Of a stretch of DNA of 64,000 nt, positions 9,062 through 20,105 are shown in pieces. A model generated the notes under the pieces. The model did no database searches. It saw only the letters and a list, made by a program, of their open reading frames with translations, and was not told the origin of the DNA. The stretch spans positions 1,281,501-1,345,500 of the forward strand of contig NC_009437.1 in assembly GCF_000016545.1 (NCBI RefSeq). Reading direction: 5' to 3'. The DNA is from Caldicellulosiruptor saccharolyticus DSM 8903. Its GTDB lineage: Bacteria > Bacillota > Thermoanaerobacteria > Caldicellulosiruptorales > Caldicellulosiruptoraceae. The position numbers and the translations under genes are program-made. The first letter of the stretch is position 1; each line of letters opens with the position of its first letter.

Positions 9062-9693
9062 ATGGAATCAAAACTTTTTGAAACAAGAAAGAACCAAAAA
9101 ATAGCAATTTTAACAGTGGCACTGCTGAGTGTGATTTTTCTAACTATTTTTAGTGTACGTGCAGAGAACACAGTTACATATGTTAGTCTCCCAGTTAAAT
9201 TAGTGCAGCAAGCATATTCAAATTGGTGCTGGGCAGCAGGGAGCGAGTCAATACTTTACTATTGCAAAAACTATTTAGATTTTGGGAGAGAGGCAACACA
9301 GTGGGATATAGTGAAATATATTTATGGAAGCTATGTAAATAAACCTGCATCTCTTTATGATATACAAAGAGCACTTGAGCTATTATGGTGTTGGTTCTTC
9401 ACGCATGATACCAGTAAGTGGCTTGATAATTTCATATGGGCAAATTGCAGAGCAAATTGTAAATTATAAAAGTCCAATTAGGATCAGTAATTACAGCAAC
9501 AGTAAGTCAAAATCATTTTGTTGTTTTAAATGGTATATGGCAATATTTTGACTCAAATGGATATCTACAAAATTATATAATGATTATGGATCCAGCTATA
9601 GGTGGGGTAATTAGTATTCCTGATTCTGAGTTGAGGGATAATGACAATTACCAGGATTACTTAGATGCGATAAGAGTATTTAAACCATATTGA
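9062..9693 (+). pseudogene. Secreted papain-like (C39-type) cysteine protease, frameshifted
   Basis: From ATG 9062 the product begins with a basic stretch and one hydrophobic segment (IAILTVALLSVIFLTIFSVRA), a signal peptide or anchor. It then has QQAYSNWCWAA, the catalytic Gln/Cys block of papain-like C39/C70 proteases. The frame then shifts twice: near 9387 (continuing as YYGVGSSRMIPVSG...IAEQIVNYKSP) and near 9475 (continuing as GSVITATVSQNHFVVLNG, which holds the catalytic His, to a stop at 9691). All three frames together give a normal domain of about 210 residues, so the gene is recently broken or carries sequencing errors. The following gene may be its partner. Confidence 0.72.
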
Positions 9694-9715
9694 TATAACA
9701 GGGGGGTGAAATAGA

Positions 9716-10702
9716 ATGAAAAAGAATAAGGTATATATTGGTTTTGTAATGACCTTTTTGTTGCTTTTCTTTACGACATTTTCAGCTACTGGAGCAAGCT
9801 ATTCAATCGAACACAATGATGAAATTAATATACTCAGAAGGCAGTATTTAGCCGAGTCATGGCTCAACCTTTATATCAGTACTCTTATTAAAAATTATAT
9901 AAAAGACTCACCTACGCTGCAATCGTTAAATGAAATAACAAATATCAATGGAGCGTATGACATTGAAAAATTCAAGTTGAGCAAAGAGTATGAATATTAC
10001 AGGGTATTTCATATTCCAACTGAAGTTAAGATAGCTAAAAATGGGCGCCCATATCATATTGTAAGAGATGAAGTAAAAGAAAAAGTTAAAAATTTGAGAT
10101 TTAGCTCTTGGAAAGATGTTTTTAATACTGAATTTGTAGACAATAGATGGGCAAGAATTGTATATTACGATAATCTACCTGTTGGATATCTTCTTATCGA
10201 GTGGGATAGGAAAATGAACAATTATATAGTGAATACTGGAGTGTTTGGTGATGATTCATTGGGTAATGCAGTAGAAAATTTGGAAAAATATTTGACACAG
10301 CGGGGCGTTAAGAGTGATGTAAAAATTGTCAATATTGAAGAAATGACATTATACGCAGTATCAGGTGATGGAAATTGGTGGTGTGCTGGTGCAAAAGGTT
10401 ACGAAAATCATATATGGGATTTTGGCATAATAAAAGATGCGTTAAACAAAAAACCAATTCAAATTTTAAACGCTATAGAAAAAAGAAGTAGATTGATGAG
10501 GGAAGCTCATGAAAAGATAATGATAGGTGGGGAAGACCCATCAAAGACATTATACTTTGCTGCTGCCAAAAAAGAAAAAACTCAGAATGCCATGATTGCT
10601 ATATACTTACTAATCCTGACTGCTGTTGTTGTTATATGCTCAAAGTGGAAATTTTCTTACCAGCATCTATTCCACAAACATGTTAGAAATAGACAAAAGT
10701 AA
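9716..10702 (+). CDS. Secreted, C-terminally anchored protein of unknown function
   Basis: A 328-residue protein starting at ATG 9716 behind GGGGGGTGAAATAGA. It has a signal peptide (residues about 5-28: VYIGFVMTFLLLFFTTFSATGA), an extracellular domain of about 260 residues and one membrane segment near residues 290-310 (AMIAIYLLILTAVVVICSKW) followed by a short basic tail. The overall plan is therefore an outward-facing domain tethered by its C-terminus. No family motif is recognisable. It follows the broken papain-like protease by 22 bp, so the two were probably one transcription unit. Confidence 0.6.
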   Translation: MKKNKVYIGFVMTFLLLFFTTFSATGASYSIEHNDEINILRRQYLAESWLNLYISTLIKNYIKDSPTLQSLNEITNINGAYDIEKFKLSKEYEYYRVFHIPTEVKIAKNGRPYHIVRDEVKEKVKNLRFSSWKDVFNTEFVDNRWARIVYYDNLPVGYLLIEWDRKMNNYIVNTGVFGDDSLGNAVENLEKYLTQRGVKSDVKIVNIEEMTLYAVSGDGNWWCAGAKGYENHIWDFGIIKDALNKKPIQILNAIEKRSRLMREAHEKIMIGGEDPSKTLYFAAAKKEKTQNAMIAIYLLILTAVVVICSKWKFSYQHLFHKHVRNRQK

Positions 10703-10738
10703 AACTATGCTCAAAAATAATTCACACAAAAATTTAAA

Positions 10739-10774
10739 GGGAGCTGTCTAAAAAATAGAATAAAGACTGCTCCC
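10739..10774 (+). terminator. Possible weak terminator
   Basis: GGGAGC (10739-10744) can pair with GCTCCC (10769-10774) across a 24-base loop, between convergent genes. There is no immediate T-run on the plus strand, so termination activity is uncertain. Confidence 0.3.
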
Positions 10775-10797
10775 TTACTGCTTTTTGTAGGTCTTTT

Positions 10798-11292
10798 TTA
10801 AAACAAATCAATTTCTTCCCACTCTTTTTTCATAAGGCTATGGTACCTTTCTTTGAAATATTTTTCATGTTCCTCTTCCCACTTGGCAAGATGTAGAAGC
10901 AAACCTTTTACATTGCCATCTTCAACCTTTTCAGCAACGTGTTTATAAAATGCAGCAAAGTCGCTTTCAATCAGGTATGCAAGCCTTAAAATTGTAAGGT
11001 CTGAAAAGTCAGTTTCCAAAATCTTGGAGTTATCAACTAATATGTGCGGGTCTACCATTTTGTTCTGGTCATCTACAACCCATGAAATTGAAATTGGTGG
11101 TTCTTGGCTGCCCAGACTTTTTAGAATATTCTCAAGATACTTATAATGTTCTTGCTCAATCTTTACAAACTCTTCAAAAAGTTTCTTAAGATTTTCATCC
11201 TGCAGGCTATTTGCGTAGAAAGAATAAAAGTCTTGCGCATTTTTCTCCATCTTCATTCCAAACTTCAATATGTTCTCAATCTTTTTACTCAT
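10798..11292 (-). CDS. Ferritin-like / rubrerythrin-type di-iron protein
   Basis: A 164-residue helical protein; ATG 11292 is preceded by AAAAGGAGAG at a good distance (a GTG codon just before it is the alternative). It has the four-helix pattern of ferritin-like diiron carboxylate proteins: E in MKMEKNAQDFYSFYA, the ExxH pair in KIEQEHYKYLE, E in YLIESDFAAFYKH and the second ExxH in WEEEHEKYFKERY. These would bind two metal ions. There is no rubredoxin Cys4 domain, so it is a stand-alone 'ferritin family' protein, probably for oxygen or peroxide defence or iron handling in an anaerobe. Confidence 0.82.
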   Translation of the reverse strand: MSKKIENILKFGMKMEKNAQDFYSFYANSLQDENLKKLFEEFVKIEQEHYKYLENILKSLGSQEPPISISWVVDDQNKMVDPHILVDNSKILETDFSDLTILRLAYLIESDFAAFYKHVAEKVEDGNVKGLLLHLAKWEEEHEKYFKERYHSLMKKEWEEIDLF

Positions 11293-11468
11293 CACAAGGT
11301 CTCTCCTTTTAATAAGATTTTTTTCTCAAAGATATTTATACCCAAAAGCTTGTATTAAAAACTTAAAATAAATCATATCGAAAAATATAAATGATTCAAA
11401 AGGCTATTTTCTGTTCCTATCCTATAGCCTTTTTAAATTCTTTATCTTCTTTATTTGACAGACTAATA

Positions 11469-11969
11469 TTATAATTTAATAGAATACCTTAATTCTCTCA
11501 AATTTACCCCTACAATATTAATTATTCTTACTTTATTATCACTTCTGAACCCATACCTTTCATAAAAATTCAAAGCTCTCGTATTACCTTCCAAAACCCA
11601 AAGGTGACAATAATCAAAATTTTGCTTTTTCAATCTATTTAAAGCAAAATTCATTAATTCATAACCTTGCCTGGTTGACCAATATGCTGGTAAAACATAT
11701 ATAGATATGATCTTTCCATATCCAGCTTCTCCATCACGCGATTTACCAAAACAAACACATCCAGCATCAGTTTCTCCATTATTTATTATCGCCGCTTCAT
11801 GCAATTTATTAGATAACGCATCGATAAATGGCTTGATCCATTTATCTTCCGAAATCCCATTTAGATATTCTTGCGGTATCAAACCTTTATAAGCTTCTTT
11901 CCACGTTAAAGCGTGTATTCTACTCATAATAGCTACATCTTCAATTTTAGCTAACCTTATATAACTCAA
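11469..11969 (-). CDS. GNAT-family N-acetyltransferase
   Basis: A 166-residue protein starting at TTG 11969, right behind the strong site GGGGGGAGAG. N-terminal 'IRLAKIEDVAIMSRIHALTWKEAYKGLIP' is typical of GNAT enzymes of the YhhY/RimI-like group. The acetyl-CoA region reads IISIYVLPAYWSTRQGYELMNFAL, where the usual Q/RxxGxG/A loop is STRQGYE. It is followed by LWVLEGNTRALNFYERYGF, the classical motif B. It should transfer an acetyl group from acetyl-CoA to an amine; the acceptor cannot be told. It appears to be a single-gene unit. Confidence 0.85.
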   Translation of the reverse strand: MSYIRLAKIEDVAIMSRIHALTWKEAYKGLIPQEYLNGISEDKWIKPFIDALSNKLHEAAIINNGETDAGCVCFGKSRDGEAGYGKIISIYVLPAYWSTRQGYELMNFALNRLKKQNFDYCHLWVLEGNTRALNFYERYGFRSDNKVRIINIVGVNLRELRYSIKL

Positions 11970-12657
11970 TTATTCTCTCCCCCCGTTATTCAAGTATTTA
12001 TATCTACAATTCATAATTTAAGCAGAAACCTTTTTTACTTTATACTTTGTTCAGAATCTGATATAAGTACTGTTCTACTTCTGCACCGCATGGCACATAC
12101 AATTAAATAAACTTCGGAAAGCCAAAGAACTTTTCAGCAAAGACAATAGCCAATTTTAGTTTTTTACACACAATTTTTTTGCTACTACAGGAAAAGTTTT
12201 CTAATGTTTTTTCTCCTGTACTTTTGTATAACTTATAACTTAATCTAATAAATACCATAGAAATATAGAATGTTATAAAGTTATTCTTTGTGATTTTATA
12301 GTTTTTAGTCTGTTAGTAATCCTTAGTAAATCACCCCTCGACTCTTTGGTATATTTGAAAATAGAATAAGAAGAACGAAGTTATTGAATTAGAAGGCAAA
12401 AGTTTTAGATGATGGAATCACCTCTCAAGTTAATTATTTACTTTAATATTAGCAAAAAAAAAATAATTAGCATTTTAAATAAAGTTTTAGATGAAGACAA
12501 AAAGAAATTTTGTTAATAACTAATAAGGGAACTATGGTAAAATATTAAAACTAGAGATAAGTTTTAAAAAATTTTTTGCTCCAGCCACCTGAAAATGAAA
12601 AGTGCTTGCAATAATCAAATGAAAAATTTAGAAAAGAAAAAAGGAGAGTAGGAGAGT
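11970..12657. other. Long intergenic region without recognisable gene
   Basis: Nearly 690 AT-rich bases between divergent genes. I see no open frame with a ribosome site, no tRNA-like fold and no clear -35/-10 pair. It should contain the promoters for both neighbours, and may hold decayed sequence. Confidence 0.4.
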
Positions 12658-13473
12658 ATGATTATAGACTTTCACACCCACTGTTTTCCAGATGAACTTG
12701 CACCAAGAGCAATGTCAAAGCTTTCACAAAATTCTGGTATGCCATATTATCACAATGGTACTTTGTCAGGTTTGAAAGAGTCTGCTAAAAAAGCTGGAAT
12801 TGACATGTGTGTAGTTCTGCCCATTGCAACAAAACCTCAGCAAACAAGGACAATTAACAAATGGGCCTTGTCGGTAATGGAAGAAAACAAGGACATAATT
12901 TGTTTTGGCACAGTTCATCCTGAGTTTGATGAATGGAAAGAAGAGATAAGGTGGTTAAAAGAAAACGGGTTTGCTGGAATAAAATTTCACCCTGATTATC
13001 AGGATTTTTTTGTGGATGACATAAAGATGTATCCAATCTATGATGCTATTTTCCAAAACGATATGATTATACTTTTTCACAGTGGAGTTGACCCGGCTTT
13101 TATGCCACCTTACCATTGTACACCAAAAAAGCTTCATAAGGTCCTAAAAGATTTTTCGGGTACAAAGATAGTTGCAGCGCATATGGGTGGGTACAGATTT
13201 TTTGAAGAGACGCTTGAGTGCTTGATAGGTGAAGATGTGTATCTTGATACATCCTTTTTCTTTGGTGAGGTTGATATACAAAATCCAGAAGAGATTTTCA
13301 GAAATCATGGGATAGATAAGATTTTATTTGCAACAGACTCTCCATGGAAAGACCAGAAAAGAGAAGTTGAGTATGTAAATAGCTTAAGACTTTCTGAAGA
13401 AGAGAAAGAAAAGATTTTTTGGAAGAATGCACAGCAGCTACTTGGACTTAAAATTGTCCATAGGGCAAAGTGA
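12658..13473 (+). CDS. Amidohydrolase-family (TIM-barrel) metal hydrolase
   Basis: A 271-residue protein starting at ATG 12658 behind AAGGAGAGTAGGAGAGT. It is an amidohydrolase_2 type barrel. The metal ligands are seen as HTHCF at the N-terminus (IIDFHTH), IKFHPDYQ in the middle, LFHSG, VAAHMGG and the late aspartate in LFATDSPW. Members include decarboxylases and lactone hydrolases, so the reaction is not fixed by sequence. The end of the gene nearly meets the MBL hydrolase that follows, suggesting one operon with the SDR gene. Confidence 0.85.
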   Translation: MIIDFHTHCFPDELAPRAMSKLSQNSGMPYYHNGTLSGLKESAKKAGIDMCVVLPIATKPQQTRTINKWALSVMEENKDIICFGTVHPEFDEWKEEIRWLKENGFAGIKFHPDYQDFFVDDIKMYPIYDAIFQNDMIILFHSGVDPAFMPPYHCTPKKLHKVLKDFSGTKIVAAHMGGYRFFEETLECLIGEDVYLDTSFFFGEVDIQNPEEIFRNHGIDKILFATDSPWKDQKREVEYVNSLRLSEEEKEKIFWKNAQQLLGLKIVHRAK

Positions 13474-13530
13474 GATGTTTTGCTCAAAGGTCACTCAACA
13501 GCAAATATTAGAAAGAGAGGCTTTTTAAAA

Positions 13531-14319
13531 TTGAGAGCCAAAATAATTGTCAATAATTGGACGTTCAAAGGTGGGTATTTAGCAGAACACGGTCTTTCAA
13601 TTTTGATTGAAAAAGATGAGAAAAGAATTTTGTTTGACTGTGGACAGACAAATGCCATAGTGAAAAACATTGAGAAGATGGGTGTAGACTTTGATTTTGA
13701 TGCAATTGTTCTGAGCCATGCCCATTATGACCACATAGGTGGTCTTAAATTTCTTATTGATAAAACAGATTGTAATATTTGGGTGCACAATGGATTTTTT
13801 GAGAAAAAGTTTGCCAAAAGAGAAGGGGAGTATAAATTTATAGGTGAAAGTTTTGAAGGGTTTGAGATGGCAAGATTTAAGATTGTCAATGAAGATGTCT
13901 ATGAGGTATTTGATGGTATATATTTGGTGAATGCTATCTCAGGCAAAGAGTCTGAAGAGTTTTACATTCTGAAAGATGGCAAATACCAAAAAGATACATT
14001 TATAGAAGAGCAATCTCTTGTAGTCAAGGAAGATGACAAACTTATACTTATTGTTGGTTGCAGTCATAATGGAATTGAGAATATTATAGGCAAGGTGGAA
14101 AAATACTTTTCTAAAAGCATCTTTGCAGTAATTGGTGGATTTCATTTAAAAAATTTTCAACAAGATGATTTTAAAGAACTCTGTGAGTTTTTCAAGAATA
14201 AGAGAATCTATAAACTTGTACCTCTTCACTGCTCTGGGACAGAAGCATTAATTCATTTTGGTAATAAAATGGCAAATAAGCTAAAAGTTTGTGGTGTGGG
14301 AGATGTGATTGAAATATAA
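13531..14319 (+). CDS. MBL-fold metallohydrolase (COG1237 type)
   Basis: I place the start at TTG 13531 (about 262 residues) behind GAGAGG; the open frame extends upstream to 13480. The metallo-beta-lactamase metal site is present: SHAHYDHIGG (HxHxDH), GCSHNGIENI, and a late PLHCSG histidine. GGFHL before the last motif and the overall length fit COG1237, the group that includes archaeal enzymes acting on tetrahydromethanopterin precursors, but bacterial members are largely uncharacterised. It sits between the amidohydrolase and the SDR in an apparent three-gene operon. Confidence 0.8.
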   Translation: MRAKIIVNNWTFKGGYLAEHGLSILIEKDEKRILFDCGQTNAIVKNIEKMGVDFDFDAIVLSHAHYDHIGGLKFLIDKTDCNIWVHNGFFEKKFAKREGEYKFIGESFEGFEMARFKIVNEDVYEVFDGIYLVNAISGKESEEFYILKDGKYQKDTFIEEQSLVVKEDDKLILIVGCSHNGIENIIGKVEKYFSKSIFAVIGGFHLKNFQQDDFKELCEFFKNKRIYKLVPLHCSGTEALIHFGNKMANKLKVCGVGDVIEI

Positions 14320-14345
14320 ACATTTTAAAAAGGTGGCAGTAGCGC

Positions 14346-15152
14346 ATGAGAAAAGATTTCTGGGAAGATAAGATAGTTATTATTACAGGGGTAACGTCTG
14401 GTCTGGGGAAGGAAATGACAAAGATTTTACTTAAAAAAGGTGCAAAGGTTGTTGCCATTTCAAGGTCAAAAGAGTCTTTAAAAGGGCTTCAGAATGAGCT
14501 CATTAGTTTTTCGAAAAATCTCTTTTTGATAAAGGCTGACGTGAGCTTCAGAAAAGATTGTGAAGATGCATTTAAGATCATAAAAGATAAGCTAAAAACG
14601 GCAGATTTCTTAATTAACAACGCAGGAGTTGGCTTGAGATGTGAAGTGGAAGAAATAGAGGATCTTGATCTTAAAAGGGTATTTGATACTAACTTTTTTG
14701 GTGCATTTTACATGATGAAGTATGGAATAGCCTTTTTCAAAGAACTAGGAGGAGGCACAATTGTAAATATTTGTTCACTTGGTGTGAAAAGACCTGTGCC
14801 ATTTACAGGTGGATACACAGCATCAAAGGCAGCACTTTCAACCATAGCTGATGTTGCAAGAATGGAGCTTAAAAAATATAACATAAATATTTTAAATGCA
14901 TATCCAGGTTCTATTTTAACAAGCTTTAGAAAAAAAGCTTTAGGAAAGCCATATCCAGAAGATGAAGTCCGGCTTTCAAGGCTTTCGCCGGATGTTGCTG
15001 CAAGAAGAATTATCAGAGGTATAGAGAAAAGCAGAAAAGAGATCTACACATCTAAAAAAGACTATATATTTGTGCTTTTTACCCGCCTTTTTCCACACAT
15101 TTCAGATTTTATCGTTGAAAAGGCATTTGAAAAGAGGTTAAAAGGATTATAA
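14346..15152 (+). CDS. Short-chain dehydrogenase/reductase
   Basis: A 268-residue classical SDR starting at ATG 14346 behind AAAAGGTGGCAG. Cofactor motif TGVTSGLG (TGxxxGxG) near residue 14, NNAG (residues about 91-94), the catalytic Ser in VNICSLG and YTASK (YxxxK). The C-terminal stretch 'KKDYIFVLFTRLFPHISDFIVEKAF' is hydrophobic, as in membrane-associated SDRs of the DltE/YqjQ-like group acting on lipids. Arg/Ser after the first beta-strand pair (AISRSKESL) suggests NADP preference. Last gene before the ilv promoter. Confidence 0.87.
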   Translation: MRKDFWEDKIVIITGVTSGLGKEMTKILLKKGAKVVAISRSKESLKGLQNELISFSKNLFLIKADVSFRKDCEDAFKIIKDKLKTADFLINNAGVGLRCEVEEIEDLDLKRVFDTNFFGAFYMMKYGIAFFKELGGGTIVNICSLGVKRPVPFTGGYTASKAALSTIADVARMELKKYNINILNAYPGSILTSFRKKALGKPYPEDEVRLSRLSPDVAARRIIRGIEKSRKEIYTSKKDYIFVLFTRLFPHISDFIVEKAFEKRLKGL

Positions 15153-15173
15153 TTGCCTTAACACCTAAATTCC

Positions 15174-15202
15174 TTGACATGAATAAAAATACGTGCTAAA
15201 AT
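15174..15202 (+). promoter_or_regulatory. Sigma-A type promoter for ilvBNC-leuA
   Basis: TTGACA (15174-15179), a 17-base spacer and TAAAAT (15197-15202). It is the only consensus-quality promoter before ilvB and would start transcription near 15209. Confidence 0.75.
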
Positions 15203-15203
15203 A

Positions 15204-15223
15204 TTTCAAAATTTAATTTGAAA
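15204..15223 (+). promoter_or_regulatory. Palindrome at the ilvB transcription start (possible operator)
   Basis: TTTCAAA-ATTTAA-TTTGAAA, 7-base arms, begins 2 bases after the -10 box and so covers the expected start point, where a repressor would block transcription. It resembles but does not match a CodY box. The regulator is unknown. Confidence 0.4.
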
Positions 15224-15253
15224 ATAACAAAAAGCTATTAGCAAAAAACAAAT

Positions 15254-15287
15254 GTCCGACAAACTAAAGTAGCACGGTCGGACTTTT
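15254..15287 (+). terminator. Leader hairpin before ilvB (possible attenuator)
   Basis: GTCCGAC (15254-15260) pairs perfectly with GTCGGAC (15277-15283), followed by TTTT, in the 100-base leader just upstream of the ilvB ribosome site. The stem is short and the T-run weak, so it may be a partial terminator or an mRNA-stabilising hairpin. No T-box sequence is visible. Confidence 0.4.
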
Positions 15288-15309
15288 CATATATAAAGGG
15301 TGGGTTTTG

Positions 15310-16920
15310 ATGAAGAATAAAATGACGGTAGCACGGGCAATGGTAGAGGTTTTAAGGAGCGAAGGTGTAGAGATTATCTTTGGCATTCCAGGTGCTGCAA
15401 TATATCCGTTTTATGATGCTCTTTATGACTCTAACATAAAGCATGTCCTTGTGAGAACAGAACAGGCAGCAGTTCATGAGGCAAGTGGGTTTGCGCGCAC
15501 AACAGGTAAAGTGGGTGTGTGCGTTGCAACCTCTGGACCTGGTGCGACAAATCTGATAACTGGTATTGCCACTGCCTATATGGATTCTGTTCCAATCGTT
15601 GCAATAACAGGTCAGGTGAATTCAAGTTTAATTGGAAGGGATGTATTCCAAGAAGTTGACATAACGGGGGCAACAGCTCCTTTTACAAAACACAATTATT
15701 TGGTAAAAGACCCAAAGAAGATTGTAAAGATTTTAAAAGAGGCATTTTATATAGCTTCGACAGGACGGCATGGTCCTGTTTTAATAGATGTTCCAATAGA
15801 TGTACAGATGCAGGAGATTGAGTTTGAACTTCCAAAAGACATAGATATTCCGGGCTACAAGCCAAAAGAAAAAGGACATCCTCTTCAGATAAAAAGGGCT
15901 GTTGAAGCAATTGAGAATTCTCAAAGACCAGTTATATGTAGCGGCGGTGGCGTGATTGCTTCGAGAGCCTCAGATGAGTTAAAAATATTGGTTGAAAAAC
16001 AAAAAATACCTGTAATTTCAACCCTAATGGGAATTGGCTGTATTCCTACAGACCATCCTTATTATCTTGGCATGATAGGCTCACATGGTCAGAAAGAGGC
16101 AAATTTAGCGCTCAGACAAGCAGACCTTTTAATTGTGATAGGTGCGCGGCTTGCAGACAGGGCGCTGGGTGATACAAAAGTTACTGACAATATGAAAATT
16201 ATTCATATAGACATTGATCCTGCTGAGATAGGAAAAAATGTTGATACAAATGTGCCAATTGTTGGCGATGCAAAACAGGTGCTTTCAGAGATTAATAAAA
16301 GAATTTCAGAAAGAAAAGATTTTTGGGCTCATGAGATTAAAGCGCAAAAGAAAGTTCTTCCAGATGATGACAAGCTTCATCCTTGTGATGTGCTAAGAGA
16401 AATTTCAAGGGCATACAATGGTGATTATATAATCACAACTGATGTTGGTCAGCATCAGATTTGGGCGGCTCATAATCTATATATCAAAGAACCAGGAACC
16501 TTTATAACTTCGGGTGGACTTGGCACAATGGGATATGGAGTTCCTGCGGCAATTGGTGCAAAGTTTGGAAGACCTGATAAGGAGGTAATTAGCATCACCG
16601 GCGATGGAAGTTTCCAAATGCTTTTACAGGAGCTTGCAACAATAAAAAGAGAACAAGTGCCCATTAAAATTGTCCTTTTCAACAACACAAGGCTTGGAAT
16701 GGTATACGAACTTCAGAAGAAAAGATGCACAGGCAGGTTTATTGCAACATGCTTAGATGGCAACCCTGACTTTATGATATTGGCAAAGGCCTATGGAATT
16801 GAGAGTATGAGGCTTGAGAGTAAGGAAAAGTTAAAAGAAGCTATTGAGACCATGAAAAGCCACAAGGGTCCGTTTTTGCTTGAAGTTGTGACAAGTCCTG
16901 ACGAGCCAACTATACCTTAA
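15310..16920 (+). CDS. ilvB: Acetolactate synthase large subunit
   Basis: 536 residues from ATG 15310 (AAAGGGTGGG upstream; a TTG just before it is the alternative). It catalyses the first common step of branched-chain amino acid synthesis, condensing pyruvate with pyruvate or 2-oxobutyrate using thiamine diphosphate, Mg and FAD. Visible: the catalytic Glu in VRTEQAAVHEASGFAR, the FAD-domain GSHGQKEANLAL, and the ThDP/Mg motif GDGSFQML...NNTRLGMVYE in the C-terminal domain. The presence of the regulatory subunit and KARI downstream marks it as the anabolic enzyme rather than the catabolic AlsS. First gene of ilvBNC-leuA. Confidence 0.96.
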   Translation: MKNKMTVARAMVEVLRSEGVEIIFGIPGAAIYPFYDALYDSNIKHVLVRTEQAAVHEASGFARTTGKVGVCVATSGPGATNLITGIATAYMDSVPIVAITGQVNSSLIGRDVFQEVDITGATAPFTKHNYLVKDPKKIVKILKEAFYIASTGRHGPVLIDVPIDVQMQEIEFELPKDIDIPGYKPKEKGHPLQIKRAVEAIENSQRPVICSGGGVIASRASDELKILVEKQKIPVISTLMGIGCIPTDHPYYLGMIGSHGQKEANLALRQADLLIVIGARLADRALGDTKVTDNMKIIHIDIDPAEIGKNVDTNVPIVGDAKQVLSEINKRISERKDFWAHEIKAQKKVLPDDDKLHPCDVLREISRAYNGDYIITTDVGQHQIWAAHNLYIKEPGTFITSGGLGTMGYGVPAAIGAKFGRPDKEVISITGDGSFQMLLQELATIKREQVPIKIVLFNNTRLGMVYELQKKRCTGRFIATCLDGNPDFMILAKAYGIESMRLESKEKLKEAIETMKSHKGPFLLEVVTSPDEPTIP

Positions 16921-16964
16921 GGGTTTAATTGAGCTTACTAAAACTTTTGGTGATAGGGGGATGT

Positions 16965-18487
<1,523 letters not shown>

Positions 18488-18503
18488 GGGTGAGGGGTTT
18501 TTA

Positions 18504-20027
18504 ATGGGAAAAAGAGTTATAAAGATATTTGATACCACGCTCAGAGATGGTGAACAAACACCGGGTGTGTCGCTCAACGTCAATGAAAAACTTGAGATTG
18601 CAAAACAGCTTGAAAAGCTCAAAGTTGATGTGATAGAAGCAGGGTTTGCAATAGCCTCTCCTGGCGATTTTGAGGCTATAAAGACAATTTCTGAAAACAT
18701 CAAAGATGCAGTTGTTGTATCTCTGGCAAGAGCAATTGAAAAAGATATAGATAGGGCGTATGAGGCGCTCAAAAAGGCTTCATCCCCAAGAATTCATACA
18801 TTCATTGCAACAAGTGATATTCATATGAAATACAAGCTCAAGATGACAGAAGATGAGGTACTCGAGCGAGCAGTTGCCATGGTAAAGTATGCAAAAAAAT
18901 ATGTGTCTGATGTAGAGTTTTCATGTGAGGATGCAACACGTTCAAGGATTGAGTTTTTGATAAAGGTGTTTGATGCTGTAATAAAGGCTGGTGCAACAGT
19001 TATAAACATACCAGACACGGTAGGCTACACAACACCTGAAGAGATGAAAAGGATTATTCGAGCATTAAAAGAAAACATTCCTGACATTGACAAGGTTCAA
19101 ATTTCAGTTCACTGCCACAATGACTTAGGTCTTGCTGTTGCAAACTCACTTGCAGCGGTAGAAGAAGGTGTTCATCAGGTTGAATGTACAATAAACGGAC
19201 TTGGAGAAAGAGCTGGGAATGCTGCTTTAGAAGAGATTGTAATGGCTCTCAAGACAAGAAAAGACTTTTACGATGTTGATGTATTAATTGATACAACCCA
19301 AATTTATAGAACAAGCAAGCTCGTATCCTCTTTAACGGGCGTGTTTGTTCAGCCAAACAAAGCAATAGTTGGTGCAAATGCATTTGCGCATGAGTCTGGT
19401 ATACATCAGCATGGAGTATTGTCAGAACGAACAACATATGAGATTATTGACCCTGTATCAATTGGTCTTCCTAAAAACAGGATGGTTTTGGGCAAGCACT
19501 CAGGTCGACATGCATTTGAAGAAAGGCTCAAAGAACTTGGATACACAGACCTTACAAGAGAAGAGATTGATGCTGCATTTGAAAAGTTTAAAGTTTTGGC
19601 AGACAAAAAGAAGGTTGTACTTGACAAAGACATAGAAGCACTCTTAGAGCAGAAGTCTCTCAACATCCCAGAGACATACGAGCTTGTTAAGTTCCAGATT
19701 ATAAGTGGAAATGATTTAATCTCAACAGCATCTGTCAAGATAAAATCAGGTGAAGAAGAGTATGAAGAGGCGGCAACAGGCGATGGTCCAGTTGATGCAA
19801 TCTTCAAAGCAATTGATAGAATCACAGGTCTTCAGGTTGAACTTGATGATTATAGTATAAAGGCTGTTACCCAAGGGAAAGACGCTCTTGGCGAGGTAAC
19901 AGTCAGAATCAAGAAGGATGGCAAAGCGTTTTTGGGAAGAGGCTTATCTACAGATATTTTAGAAGCAAGCGCAAAAGCGTATGTAAATGCTATAAATAAG
20001 ATGCTGTATAAAATTTCAGAGGAGTAA
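18504..20027 (+). CDS. leuA: 2-isopropylmalate synthase
   Basis: 507 residues from ATG 18504. First committed step of leucine synthesis (acetyl-CoA plus 2-oxoisovalerate). The TIM-barrel contains [16 protein letters not shown], the metal-binding [13 protein letters not shown] and [13 protein letters not shown]; the C-terminal LeuA dimer/regulatory domain covers residues about 380-505 ([22 protein letters not shown]) and mediates leucine feedback. Last gene of the ilvBNC-leuA operon, 16 bp after ilvC. The similar gene downstream is more like citramalate synthase. Confidence 0.94.
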   Translation: MGKRVIKIFDTTLRDGEQTPGVSLNVNEKLEIAKQLEKLKVDVIEAGFAIASPGDFEAIKTISENIKDAVVVSLARAIEKDIDRAYEALKKASSPRIHTFIATSDIHMKYKLKMTEDEVLERAVAMVKYAKKYVSDVEFSCEDATRSRIEFLIKVFDAVIKAGATVINIPDTVGYTTPEEMKRIIRALKENIPDIDKVQISVHCHNDLGLAVANSLAAVEEGVHQVECTINGLGERAGNAALEEIVMALKTRKDFYDVDVLIDTTQIYRTSKLVSSLTGVFVQPNKAIVGANAFAHESGIHQHGVLSERTTYEIIDPVSIGLPKNRMVLGKHSGRHAFEERLKELGYTDLTREEIDAAFEKFKVLADKKKVVLDKDIEALLEQKSLNIPETYELVKFQIISGNDLISTASVKIKSGEEEYEEAATGDGPVDAIFKAIDRITGLQVELDDYSIKAVTQGKDALGEVTVRIKKDGKAFLGRGLSTDILEASAKAYVNAINKMLYKISEE

Positions 20028-20036
20028 AATTGACTC

Positions 20037-20065
20037 TTTACAATTTTTTAAATTGGGTTTAAAAT
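20037..20065 (+). promoter_or_regulatory. Promoter for the cimA leader transcript
   Basis: TTTACA (20037-20042), 17-base spacer, TAAAAT (20060-20065), lying just after the leuA stop. It would start a transcript near 20072, upstream of the leader peptide ribosome site, giving cimA its own regulated mRNA. Confidence 0.6.
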
Positions 20066-20105
20066 AATTAGCAAATAAAACTTGAGGGTCAAAGGGGTGC
20101 AAAAG

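Noticed and set aside
11970..12657. Possible small gene or decayed element in the long spacer
   Set aside because: No frame with a start signal, no inverted repeats at edges and no recognisable translated motif.
15209..15309. T-box riboswitch before ilvB
   Set aside because: No AGGGTGGNACCGCG-like T-box sequence and no specifier stem is visible; only a short hairpin is present.
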